From Oscillospiraceae bacterium (GTDB lineage: Bacteria; Bacillota; Clostridia; Oscillospirales; Ruminococcaceae), in contig JAFXCV010000043.1 of NCBI GenBank assembly GCA_017521325.1, positions 1 to 41,621 on the forward strand: 41,621 nucleotides of DNA, written 5' to 3'. The notes under the pieces are model-generated. The model made no database searches, had not been told where the DNA came from, and saw only the letters and a program-made list of their open reading frames with translations. Position numbers and translations under genes: made by a program. Position 1 is the first letter of the stretch, and each line of letters opens with the position of its first letter. This document shows, piece by piece, positions 5,945-13,147 of this stretch.

Positions 5945-6808
5945 TCACTTATCTTCAAGCTTGCGCAGCTCCCGTTCTTCCTTGGTCATGCGTGTTTTGC
6001 CGTCACGGAGGATCTCCACCTCGGAACGGTCAATATAATACGGCACATCATCTTCCTTTTCGGGCTTGATGCGGAGCTTACCCGTGATGAGATTGGCATC
6101 CTCCACACGTCCTCTGCCGTTGGGAGTCTTGACAAATGCACCGATTCTGGGAGTGATCTTCTGCAGCTCCTCATACACCGACTGCTCGTGCTTGAGGCAG
6201 CACATCAATCTGCCGCAGGTTCCCGAAATCTTGGTGGGATTGAGCGACAGTCCCTGCTCCTTTGCCATCTTGATGGATACCGGCTGGAAATCTCCCAGAT
6301 AGCCCCTGCAGCAGAATTCCCTGCCGCACACGCCAAGGCCACCGAACATTTTCGCCTCGTCACGCACGCCGATCTGGCGCAGCTCAATGCGCATGCGGAA
6401 TACGGACGCCAGATCCTTGACCAGCTCACGGAAATCCACACGGGAATCCGCTGTAAAGTAGAACAAAAGCTTGCTGTTGTCAAAGGTACAGGTCACATCC
6501 ACAAGCTTCATATTCAAGCCACGGGCTGCGATCTTTTCCTCGCACACCTGGAACGCACGCTTTTCCTTCTGGCGGTTCTGCTCCTGGTTACGGCGATCCT
6601 CCTTTGTCATAATGCGCACCACGGGCTTGAGTGGTGCAACCACGCCTTCATCCTCGATCTTCCGGTTGGCAATGGTCACCGTGCCGCACTCCAGTCCCCT
6701 TGCGGTTTCCACAACCACTTCGGTGCCGAGTGCAAGCTGAAGTCCATTCGGCGCAAAATAATACACCTTGCCGGAATTCTGAAAACGAACGCCTACAATT
6801 TCAATCAT
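5945..6808 (-). CDS. yaaT: PSP1-domain protein YaaT/RicT
   Basis: 287 residues. In Bacillus, YaaT (RicT) works in a complex with YlbF and YmcA that binds FeS clusters and promotes RNase Y-dependent mRNA maturation, sporulation and biofilm formation. Seen: N-terminal VGVRFQNSGKVYYFAP, the PSP1 core (VDVTCTFDNSKLLFYFTADS, then RVDFRELVKDLASVFRMRIE) and the Cys pattern CGREFCCRGYLGDF plus CGRLMCCLKHE, which supplies cluster ligands. The ATG at 6808 has GGAGG 7 nt upstream. It is the last gene of the darA-holB-yaaT operon, the same order as in many Firmicutes. Confidence 0.93.
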   Translation of the reverse strand: MIEIVGVRFQNSGKVYYFAPNGLQLALGTEVVVETARGLECGTVTIANRKIEDEGVVAPLKPVVRIMTKEDRRNQEQNRQKEKRAFQVCEEKIAARGLNMKLVDVTCTFDNSKLLFYFTADSRVDFRELVKDLASVFRMRIELRQIGVRDEAKMFGGLGVCGREFCCRGYLGDFQPVSIKMAKEQGLSLNPTKISGTCGRLMCCLKHEQSVYEELQKITPRIGAFVKTPNGRGRVEDANLITGKLRIKPEKEDDVPYYIDRSEVEILRDGKTRMTKEERELRKLEDK

Positions 6809-6846
6809 AGTCTATCCTCCATAATATAGTTCCATCACATCGGGCG

Positions 6847-7806
6847 TTACAGCTGTCCGCCCAGTGCCGCCAGCACAAGACGGGGGCTGACGTTTGCCTG
6901 CAATGCTTCGTAAGCCTCCTGCAGCGCCTCGTGCATCTGCACGGAACGCTTCACCGTCAGCTTTCCGGAAAGTGCCTGTGCACTCTGTCTGTCGCAGCCA
7001 ACCGCTGTTTCCGCCGTATATTTCATCGTCAGTGCATCACGCAGCTGGAGATCCAGAAGTTTGACAAACGTGATCGCCGTCTGCCTGTCCTTTTCGTATG
7101 CCGCAAGGATTCGCAGAATATCATACTGCCGCCTTTCGGCAACCGCCGACGTCAGCTCGCCGATATGCCGTGTCATCGCCTGCATGTCCTCGCTGCCGAG
7201 CCACTCCAGACATCTGCCGATATTTCCGCCGCACGCTGCCTGCGCACGCTGCGCATCCGTTTCATCGCAGCCTGCCTCGCAAAGCGCTTGGATGCAGTCC
7301 TGCGGATTGCAGGGACAAACCGCAAGCGGCATCATTCTTGACAGCATCGTTTCAAGGAACACATTCCTGTGCGTTGCCGTAAACAGCAAAAGCACATGGG
7401 AAGGCGGCTCCTCGGTGAGCTTGAGCAGCGTGTTCTGCGCACGCACATCCATATTGTCGCAGTCCGCAAAAATATAAACCTTCTTCGCCCCGTCATTGGG
7501 CGCAACAATGGCTTCACGGCACACCCTGCGCACCGTATCCACGGAAAATCCACGCAGCTTACCGCTGTGTTCGACCCATTCGATGTCGGGATGTACCTCA
7601 TGCGCCGCCTTGTAGCAGCTCGGACAGCTGCCGCAGGGCGCATGCTCCCCCGTACAGAGGGCAGCCATTGCAAAATATCGTGCAAGCTGCTTTTTGCCCA
7701 GCCCCTTTTCCCCATGAATAAGGCACGCATGGGGCAGGCGGTCGTTCTGCACCATTCTGCGGATCAGCTGCAGCGATGCGTCATTGCCGTAAATCTGCGG
7801 AATCAT
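6847..7806 (-). CDS. holB: DNA polymerase III delta' subunit
   Basis: 319 residues. Part of the clamp loader that opens the beta clamp at replication forks. Seen: Walker A GEKGLGKKQL (about residues 33-42), a four-Cys zinc site (CTGEHAPCGSCPSC), the RFC/DnaX-type NTLLKLTEEPP box followed by the sensor stretch VLLLFTATHRNVFLETMLSR, and a helical C-terminal domain. Most delta' subunits have a degenerate ATPase site, while the P-loop Lys is kept here. Its ATG overlaps the darA stop codon by 4 bp (ATGA), implying translational coupling. Confidence 0.95.
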   Translation of the reverse strand: MIPQIYGNDASLQLIRRMVQNDRLPHACLIHGEKGLGKKQLARYFAMAALCTGEHAPCGSCPSCYKAAHEVHPDIEWVEHSGKLRGFSVDTVRRVCREAIVAPNDGAKKVYIFADCDNMDVRAQNTLLKLTEEPPSHVLLLFTATHRNVFLETMLSRMMPLAVCPCNPQDCIQALCEAGCDETDAQRAQAACGGNIGRCLEWLGSEDMQAMTRHIGELTSAVAERRQYDILRILAAYEKDRQTAITFVKLLDLQLRDALTMKYTAETAVGCDRQSAQALSGKLTVKRSVQMHEALQEAYEALQANVSPRLVLAALGGQL

Positions 7807-8120
7807 AATTTCTCAAAACGCTCCACGTCCGTCACAAACACGGTTGCGCCGCCGACTTCCACCTCAACGGGGAACGAAACGCCCGAATCAAACGGCACAT
7901 TCGCCGGAACAAACTGCTTGCGCTTGTGGCTCTTCTGTCTGATGATATCAATCACTTCCTCAACACGGTGATTCTCCACACATGTCAGGAAGGTCGTATT
8001 TCCTGCGCTCAGAAAGCCGCCTGTAGATGCAAGCTTCGTTGCAAAAAAGCCTGCCTTCATCAGTGCCTTGGAGACTGCCTGGCTGTCGTCACCGTTGACA
8101 ATTGCAAAAATAAGTTTCAT
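7803..8120 (-). CDS. darA: Cyclic di-AMP receptor DarA (PstA/YaaQ)
   Basis: 105 residues, a PII-like trimeric protein that binds cyclic di-AMP, a second messenger of cell-wall and osmotic homeostasis. Landmarks: start MKLIFAIVNGDDS, then ALMKAGFFATKLASTGGFLS, GNTTFLTCVE and HRVEEVIDIIRQ. The first gene of a three-gene operon, with AAAGGGG 9 nt before the start and a promoter at 8153-8181. The same linkage to holB and yaaT occurs in Bacillus, where yaaR usually sits between; yaaR is absent here. Confidence 0.95.
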   Translation of the reverse strand: MKLIFAIVNGDDSQAVSKALMKAGFFATKLASTGGFLSAGNTTFLTCVENHRVEEVIDIIRQKSHKRKQFVPANVPFDSGVSFPVEVEVGGATVFVTDVERFEKL

Positions 8121-8152
8121 GTATGTTTACCCCTTTCAGGTGCATATATTCT

Positions 8153-8181
8153 ATTATAACACACTTTGCTTGAAAATGCAA
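8153..8181 (-). promoter_or_regulatory. Promoter of darA-holB-yaaT
   Basis: On the minus strand: TTGCAT (8181-8176), 17 nt, TATAAT (8158-8153). Confidence 0.75.
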
Positions 8182-8219
8182 ATGTTTTCTTTGCATCAGC
8201 CGACATTCCGCCCAAAACC

Positions 8220-8248
8220 TTGACTTTTGCATGGAAATATGCTATTGT
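8220..8248 (+). promoter_or_regulatory. Promoter of the DtxR-type regulator gene
   Basis: TTGACT (8220-8225), 17 nt, TATTGT (8243-8248). It lacks the GTTAGC palindrome seen before feoA and feoB. Confidence 0.6.
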
Positions 8249-8300
8249 ATAAATAGAATTTGTGAGTCGTTTCTCAATCTCAAGGAAAGGAAGTATCTGC

Positions 8301-8702
8301 ATGGAAATCTGCACCGGACAATACCGCTACCTGCTCTCCATCTATCGGCTCACCGCCGAAAAACGCAGAATCCGCTGCGTGGACATTGCCGAGGATCTGG
8401 GCGTATCCCGTCCGAGCGTGAGCAATATGATGAAATGCATGGTGCGCATGGAGCTGGTCGAACCCGATTACTGCGAATGTGTGCGGCTGACGGCAAAGGG
8501 CAGCGAGCTTGCAAAAAAGTTCAACAGCAACTATGATATGGTATACGCCTTCTTCCGGCGTATGCTGCGGCTTACTCCTGCGCAGGCGAAGGAACATGCG
8601 TTCCGCTTCATGACGGATTTTCCGGAAGAAACCGTACAGAAGCTTGCAGAGGTTATGCGCAAAAGCATCGAAAACCACCAAAACAAGCAAAATTCGCAGT
8701 AA
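8301..8702 (+). CDS. DtxR/MntR-family metal-dependent repressor
   Basis: 133 residues. N-terminal winged helix: YRYLLSIYRLTAEKRRIRCV, then DIAEDLGVSRPSVSNMMKCM and LVEPDYCECVRLTAKGSELA. It is followed by the helical dimerisation and metal-binding part, in which ECVRLTAKG and EHAFRFMTDFPEETVQKL match the family layout. No C-terminal SH3-like domain is present, as in MntR-type members. I chose the ATG at 8301, with AGGAAAGGAAG upstream, over one at 8262. It lies directly upstream of feoAB, so it most likely senses Fe(II) or Mn(II) and represses feo through the palindromes at 8794 and 9166. Metal specificity cannot be read from the sequence. Confidence 0.88.
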   Translation: MEICTGQYRYLLSIYRLTAEKRRIRCVDIAEDLGVSRPSVSNMMKCMVRMELVEPDYCECVRLTAKGSELAKKFNSNYDMVYAFFRRMLRLTPAQAKEHAFRFMTDFPEETVQKLAEVMRKSIENHQNKQNSQ

Positions 8703-8781
8703 AACCATCGGTGAAATCCGCAAAACTAAATAAAATGTCTTAAAAAATTCTGTGCAGACTGACAAAATGGGAAAATACCCC

Positions 8782-8810
8782 TTGACAAATCGAGTTAGCA
8801 GGTGTAAACT
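8782..8810 (+). promoter_or_regulatory. feoA promoter
   Basis: TTGACA (8782-8787), 17 nt, TAAACT (8805-8810). The putative operator at 8794-8809 covers the spacer and -10. Confidence 0.75.
8794..8809. promoter_or_regulatory. Putative DtxR-family operator in the feoA promoter
   Basis: GTTAGCAGGTGTAAAC shares 12 of 16 positions with the perfect palindrome upstream of feoB. The left half-site GTTAGC is identical. Binding here would block RNA polymerase. Confidence 0.55.
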
Positions 8811-8843
8811 ATATATAGAAGGTACACTGAAAGGAGTGATCCC

Positions 8844-9065
8844 ATGAGAACTTTAAGAGATGCCGCAATCGGCGAAACGGTCAATGTCCGCAAGCTCAAC
8901 GGCGAGGGTGCGATCAAGCGTCGCCTGATGGATATGGGAATTACCAAGGGAACCCCTATTTTTGTGCGCAGAGCCGCACCTCTGGGCGATCCGATTCAGC
9001 TGACAGTACGCAGCTATGAGCTGACGCTGCGCAGAGCTGACGCAGAAATGATCGTAATTAACTGA
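8844..9065 (+). CDS. feoA: Ferrous iron transport protein A
   Basis: 73 residues, an SH3-like cytoplasmic protein needed for FeoB-mediated Fe(II) uptake. Landmarks: LRDAAIGETVNVRKLNGEGA, RRLMDMGITKGTPIFVRRAA, PLGDPIQLTVRSYELTLRR. Shine-Dalgarno AAAGGAGTG about 5 nt before the ATG. The first gene of feoA-feoB-(Cys-rich protein). Confidence 0.95.
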   Translation: MRTLRDAAIGETVNVRKLNGEGAIKRRLMDMGITKGTPIFVRRAAPLGDPIQLTVRSYELTLRRADAEMIVIN

Positions 9066-9117
9066 TAATTATTCGGAGCTTTGCTCCGTGCCCGCCCTGT
9101 GTTGTGCAGGGCAAAAC

Positions 9118-9148
9118 GGCTGTTGCCATGGGTTCCACGGCAACAGCC
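9118..9148 (+). other. Strong stem-loop between feoA and feoB
   Basis: GGCTGTTGCC (9118-9127) pairs with GGCAACAGCC (9139-9148), inner TGG with CCA around GTT. Two smaller hairpins (GGAGC/GCTCC and GCCCTG/CAGGGC) precede it from 9075. The tail ATTTCC is a poor T-tract, so it may be an attenuator or an mRNA-processing or stability element that sets the FeoA:FeoB ratio. Confidence 0.65.
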
Positions 9149-9165
9149 ATTTCCTGGGGATGCAA

Positions 9166-9181
9166 GTTAGCTTATGCTAAC
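9166..9181. promoter_or_regulatory. Putative DtxR-family operator upstream of feoB
   Basis: Perfect inverted repeat GTTAGC-TTAT-GCTAAC ending 30 bp before the feoB start. TATGCT inside it could be a -10 element. It matches the imperfect copy in the feoA promoter. Confidence 0.65.
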
Positions 9182-9211
9182 AAGCGTCCTTGAAAGGCTG
9201 GAGGACAGAAT

Positions 9212-11380
9212 ATGGCAGAAAAAATGACAATTGCACTATGCGGAAATCCCAATTGCGGCAAAACGACGCTGTTCAATGCGCTGACGGGATCCAATCAATA
9301 CGTCGGCAACTGGCCGGGCGTAACGGTTGAGAAGAAAGAGGGCAGGCTGCGGGATGACAAGGACATCCACATCATGGATCTTCCCGGAATCTACTCACTT
9401 TCCCCCTACACACCGGAGGAAGTAGTTAGCCGAAGCTACCTGACCGATGAATCACCCGATGTCATTCTGAACATTGTGGATGCGTCGAATCTGGAGAGAA
9501 ATCTCTATCTGACGACGCAGCTGCTGGAGCTGGGCATTCCGGTTGTCATTGCACTGAACATGATGGACGTTGTGGAAAAGAACGGCGATGAGATCCGACT
9601 TCCCGCACTGTCCAAGCAATTCGGTGTTCCGGTTGTGACTTGTTCTGCGCTTCGCAGCGAGAATATCGACGAAGTGATTGATGTCTGCAAGGCAGCAGCG
9701 GGAGGCAAGGCGCCTGCGTATCTGCACTTCAGCGATGCGGCAGAGGCGGCGCTTGCAAAACTTGGCGAATTGATCCCTCACAATGCCGTACATCGCTATA
9801 ACGTCATCAAGCTGTTTGAGCGTGATGAAAAGGCGACTGCGAAAATGAAACTTTCGCAGGATACGATGTTCCGGGCGGAACAGATCATTGCAGCATGCGA
9901 AAAGCAGCTCGATGACGACAGTGAAAGCATCATTACCAATGACCGTTATGTTATCATTACCGATTCCATCGGCAGCATCCTCAAACGCAACCGCAAGGGT
10001 GACAGCCCTTCGGAAAAGATCGACCGTATTCTGACGAACAAATATCTGGCGCTTCCGATTTTTGCGGCAATCATGTTCCTTGTTTACTACATTTCCGTAT
10101 CGACCGTGGGTACATGGGTGACCGACTGGGCAAATGACGGCGTATTCGGCGAGGGCTGGAGCCTGTTCGGGCTTGAGATTCCCGGCGTTCCGGTTGTTGC
10201 AGAGCGACTTCTGGTTTCCATCGGCTGTGCCGAATGGCTGCAGAGCCTGCTGCTTGACGGCATTATTGCAGGTGTGGGCGCAGTTCTCGGCTTTGTTCCG
10301 CAGATTCTCGTGCTGTTCATCCTGCTGGCGATCCTTGAGGACTGCGGCTATATGGCAAGAGTCGCATTTATCATGGACAGACTTTTCAGAAAATTCGGAC
10401 TTTCGGGCAAGTCCTTCATTCCGATGCTCATCGGAACGGGCTGCGGTGTTCCCGGCATTATGGCATCCCGTACCATTGAATCCGATCAGGACAGAAAGAT
10501 GACCATCATGACGACCACCTTCATTCCCTGCAGTGCAAAGCTTCCGATCATTTCGCTCATTGCGGGAGCGATGTTCGGAAATGCATGGTGGGTTGCACCG
10601 AGTGCCTATTTCATCGGCATTGCGGCAATCGTGGTTTCCGGTGTGATTCTGAAGAAAACCAAGCATTTTTCGGGCGATGCAGCCCCCTTTGTCATGGAGC
10701 TTCCGACCTATCACATGCCCCTGTTCAAGAATGTCATGCGCAGCATGTGGGATCGTGGCTGGTCGTTTATCAAAAAGGCAACCACCATCATTCTGCTTTC
10801 GACCGTGTTCATCTGGTTTGCATCGGGCTACGGCATTGTGGACGGGCATTTCTCGGCAATTGACATGGCAGCCGACTATGAAAGCAGCTTCCTGTACATG
10901 ATCGGCAGTGTCTTTGCATGGCTGTTCGTTCCGCTTGGATGGGCAGCGGAAGGCTTCTCCGAATGCTGCAAGGCTGCTGTTGCGGCGATCATGGGACTGA
11001 TCGCCAAGGAAAACGTAGTTGCAACCTTTGGTCAGCTCTACGGTATCGCAGAATCCGCTGAGGACGGCTCGGACTACTGGTCGATGCTGCAAGCTTCCTT
11101 TAATTCGCTTGCTGCTTACAGTTTTCTCGTATTCAATCTTCTGTGCGCACCCTGTTTTGCGGCAATGGCGGCAATTAAGCGTGAAATGAACAGCACACGC
11201 TGGTTCTGGGCAGCAATCGGCTATCAGACGCTGCTGGCATATGTGGTTTCCATGGCGATCTACAACATCGGTTCGCTCTTTGTTCCGACAATCGCTGTAA
11301 ATCCCCTGTGGCTTGCGGTATCCCTCCTCTGTGTGGGAATCCTGATCTTCCTGCTTGTCAGAAAACCGACTGCGAAATAA
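9212..11380 (+). CDS. feoB: Ferrous iron transporter B
   Basis: 722 residues. An N-terminal cytosolic G domain with all boxes (GNPNCGKTTLFNALTG; NWPGVTV; DLPGIYSLSPYTPEE; NMMD; SALR), a helical GDI-like linker, then a polytopic membrane domain with two Gate regions. The iron-path Cys motif is in MLIGTGCGVPGIMASRTIES, and CSAKLPI begins a second conserved helix. It takes up Fe(II) under anaerobic conditions. GGAGGACAG precedes the ATG. It lies between feoA and the Cys-rich partner and probably under the regulator at 8301. Confidence 0.97.
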   Translation: MAEKMTIALCGNPNCGKTTLFNALTGSNQYVGNWPGVTVEKKEGRLRDDKDIHIMDLPGIYSLSPYTPEEVVSRSYLTDESPDVILNIVDASNLERNLYLTTQLLELGIPVVIALNMMDVVEKNGDEIRLPALSKQFGVPVVTCSALRSENIDEVIDVCKAAAGGKAPAYLHFSDAAEAALAKLGELIPHNAVHRYNVIKLFERDEKATAKMKLSQDTMFRAEQIIAACEKQLDDDSESIITNDRYVIITDSIGSILKRNRKGDSPSEKIDRILTNKYLALPIFAAIMFLVYYISVSTVGTWVTDWANDGVFGEGWSLFGLEIPGVPVVAERLLVSIGCAEWLQSLLLDGIIAGVGAVLGFVPQILVLFILLAILEDCGYMARVAFIMDRLFRKFGLSGKSFIPMLIGTGCGVPGIMASRTIESDQDRKMTIMTTTFIPCSAKLPIISLIAGAMFGNAWWVAPSAYFIGIAAIVVSGVILKKTKHFSGDAAPFVMELPTYHMPLFKNVMRSMWDRGWSFIKKATTIILLSTVFIWFASGYGIVDGHFSAIDMAADYESSFLYMIGSVFAWLFVPLGWAAEGFSECCKAAVAAIMGLIAKENVVATFGQLYGIAESAEDGSDYWSMLQASFNSLAAYSFLVFNLLCAPCFAAMAAIKREMNSTRWFWAAIGYQTLLAYVVSMAIYNIGSLFVPTIAVNPLWLAVSLLCVGILIFLLVRKPTAK

Positions 11381-11392
11381 GGAGAATGCGAT

Positions 11393-11602
11393 ATGGGTAC
11401 ATTTTTCACAGCATTGCTGCTGATTGCGATGATTGGTCTGATCATTCGCTATCTTATCAAGCAATGGAATGCCGGAAACGGTCTTTGCGGCGGCGACTGC
11501 AAGACCTGCGGTCACTGCGAGGGCATCCGCAAAACGGATGCTGCGCAAAACACCTGCTCCGGAAACTGCGCAGCCTGCAAGGGCTGTATGCATCAGAAAT
11601 AA
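11393..11602 (+). CDS. FeoB-associated Cys-rich membrane protein
   Basis: 69 residues. One N-terminal membrane helix (TFFTALLLIAMIGLIIRYLI) and a cytosolic Cys-rich tail with CGGDCKTCGHC and CSGNCAACKGC. This matches the small FeoB-associated Cys-rich family found in Firmicutes feo operons. It may bind iron or an FeS cluster and help gate FeoB, but its role is unproven. It begins 12 bp after feoB, with AAGGAGAATG upstream. Confidence 0.9.
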   Translation: MGTFFTALLLIAMIGLIIRYLIKQWNAGNGLCGGDCKTCGHCEGIRKTDAAQNTCSGNCAACKGCMHQK

Positions 11603-11605
11603 CAG

Positions 11606-11641
11606 AACGTGCATCACGGCTTCTCCGTGATGCACGTTTTT
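11606..11641 (+). terminator. feo operon terminator
   Basis: AACGTGCATCACGG-cttct-CCGTGATGCACGTT plus TTT; a 14-bp perfect stem. Its end overlaps the stop codon of the convergent gene at 11640. Confidence 0.9.
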
Positions 11642-12074
11642 ATGATTCGTTGGATTTTCGGTTTTCCATGGAAGGCTCCTTGCAGAATCGTTCCCCCCAC
11701 GCCTCCGCCCAGCGTTCGGTGTAGAAATCGTAGTAAGAAATCCCATGCTTTTCCCGATAACGGCGAAAGCAGGGCAGCGTAAACCACAGCGCCGAGGGAA
11801 TGGAAATGACAAACAGATACAGCGGTCCCAGCACCAGCGATTGCAGCGCATGACCGTATTCATGTACAAGCAAGGGGCGGCAGTCAAGTGTTCCTTCCTT
11901 CACGAACAGGAACAGCCCGAACGATACGCCGCTTGGGTGCTTCCACTCCGAAACCATGGCACTATGGAAACGGCAATGTCCGGTATGCCGATGAAACAGC
12001 CACACGGCAAGACCTACCAGCGTCTGCGGCAGACCCCATGTGCATTGCCAGAACATGTACAGCAATCGCCTCAC
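11640..12074 (-). CDS. Small membrane protein with HEYGH zinc-protease-like motif
   Basis: 144 residues, GTG start at 12074 with AAAGGAG 9 nt upstream (the nearest ATG leads to a stop after two codons). Two hydrophobic segments (about 8-27 and 80-100) flank LLVHEYGHALQSL: HEYGH (71-75) is an HExxH zinc site. The later acidic cluster DFYTERWAEAWGE (117-128) could supply a third ligand. It is far smaller than known membrane zincins and I do not recognise a named family. It could be a peptidase or a metal-binding relic. It converges on the feo operon and stops inside its terminator. Confidence 0.65.
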   Translation of the reverse strand: MRRLLYMFWQCTWGLPQTLVGLAVWLFHRHTGHCRFHSAMVSEWKHPSGVSFGLFLFVKEGTLDCRPLLVHEYGHALQSLVLGPLYLFVISIPSALWFTLPCFRRYREKHGISYYDFYTERWAEAWGERFCKEPSMENRKSNES

Positions 12075-12107
12075 GGCATACAGCTCCTTTCCTTGTAATT
12101 GCTTCTA

Positions 12108-12279
12108 ATACTAATCCCCAAACCCCCAATAGACAATTGGGGGTTTGGAGGCGGCTGACTGCGTCATCCGCCGATTTGAACGCTTTGCGTTCAAATCCCG
12201 TCTCATGCAATCCCCTACGCCGCCTCTGGCGGCTAAACTCGAATAGACTTTTGTCTATTCGAGTTAAGGGGATTAGTAT
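12108..12279. repeat. 172-bp structured element: five hairpins inside a 12-bp inverted repeat
   Basis: Outer arms ATACTAATCCCC (12108-12119) and GGGGATTAGTAT (12268-12279) are perfect complements. Inside: CCAAACCCCCAAT/ATTGGGGGTTTGG (12118-12148, 13 bp); GGCGG-c-TGAC/GTCA-t-CCGCC (12150-12172); GATTTGAACGC/GCGTTCAAATC (12173-12197, 11 bp); GCCGCC/GGCGGC (12219-12233); AACTCGAATAGAC/GTCTATTCGAGTT (12236-12265, 13 bp). No ORF. It looks like a multibranch RNA or a MITE-like DNA element. A second AATCCCC at 12209-12215 could compete with the left arm for pairing. Confidence 0.8.
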
Positions 12280-12293
12280 AAAAAGAAACAAAT

Positions 12294-12381
12294 GCCCGGT
12301 GATCGTCCGGGCATTCATTCCATAATGGAGAGAATGTGAAATCCGCAAGCTGAATGGGGCTGTACAGCTGCCCCTTGCGGC
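12294..12381. other. Two further hairpins in the non-coding stretch
   Basis: TGCCCGG-tgatcgt-CCGGGCA (about 12293-12314) and a bulged stem CCGCAAG...CTTGCGG with inner GGGGC/GCCCC (about 12342-12380). With the element at 12108 and the terminator at 12425 they fill the 403-bp gap between genes. No ORF or recognised RNA family is visible. Confidence 0.45.
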
Positions 12382-12424
12382 TTCTACATATATAACAACG
12401 CAGAAGAAAAAAGATTGGACGATT

Positions 12425-12471
12425 TTTAAAAAAATTTTAAGCAATACCGCACAAAGATCGTGCGGTATTGC
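12425..12471 (-). terminator. Terminator of the permuted-papain gene
   Basis: GCAATACCGCAC (12441-12452) pairs with GTGCGGTATTGC (12460-12471). On the minus strand it is followed by TTAAAATTTTTTT. It starts 7 bp after the stop codon. Confidence 0.9.
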
Positions 12472-12477
12472 CTTTCA

Positions 12478-13032
12478 TCACGCATACTGCCTTGCATAAT
12501 TCTGGAGATTTCCCGAAAACACGACATTTTCTCCGCAGACATGGAGAAAATCCTGCGGTTTCACAATTGCTTCAAAGCACTGCGCATCCACCACTGCAAA
12601 GCGGTCAAGCGTATCTCTGACAAATTCCGAGCAGTAATAGCAGTTTTCCTGCTGGTAGACAATGCTGAACAGCGCAAGCATGACCCCCAGATAATTGTAA
12701 TGATACTTCCGCTTTTCACTGTACATCTGCCGCAAAAACTCTTCCAGCTCCTCGTACTGCTCCTTCGTCACCGGCACGCTCAGCACGATTGCCTCTGTTT
12801 CCTGGAACCGCTTGAAGGTCCCCCAGTACGGACTTTCCATCACAAAGCCGCCGATCCACGGGTTGTAGGCATGCAGCCTGCCAAAGGAATACATCGTTCC
12901 CAGCCCCTTGTCAAGACTGAGGGATACATGGTTGTATTCATCCTTTGTCACGCCCTTTAAAATGCGGGACATGATCGCTCCCGTCTGGCTGACCACAATA
13001 TAAATCTCACGTTCGTAATTCTGATTTGTCAT
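12478..13032 (-). CDS. Permuted NlpC/P60 (YiiX-like) papain-fold protein
   Basis: 184 residues. The order His first (NHVSL, His35) and Cys later (CYYCSEFV, Cys134, then a PxDF stretch at 159-162) matches the permuted papain-like YiiX/YaeF group, whose members are amidase or thioesterase candidates acting on peptides or lipids. No signal peptide or membrane helix is seen, so it appears cytosolic. I chose the ATG at 13032 (MTNQNYE) because AAAGGTGG lies 6 nt upstream; the longer frame to 13065 has no site. Single-gene unit. Substrate unknown. Confidence 0.75.
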   Translation of the reverse strand: MTNQNYEREIYIVVSQTGAIMSRILKGVTKDEYNHVSLSLDKGLGTMYSFGRLHAYNPWIGGFVMESPYWGTFKRFQETEAIVLSVPVTKEQYEELEEFLRQMYSEKRKYHYNYLGVMLALFSIVYQQENCYYCSEFVRDTLDRFAVVDAQCFEAIVKPQDFLHVCGENVVFSGNLQNYARQYA

Positions 13033-13147
13033 AGTGTTCCACCTTTCTACCCCACATAATGACAATTATATTATAACACAAGAAGCTGTTTTTGTCAATA
13101 TCCGACAAACCACGACAAAGAAACACCCGTTCGTTTTGAACGGGGTA

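Noticed and set aside
9452..11887. 811-codon minus-strand frame across feoB
   Set aside because: feoB is fully supported by all G-domain boxes. The antisense product is Cys/His/Arg-rich shadow sequence and crosses into two other genes.
12173..12210. tRNA-like T-arm (GCGTTCAAATCCCG)
   Set aside because: No acceptor stem, D arm or anticodon arm can be built around it. It is one hairpin of the 172-bp element.
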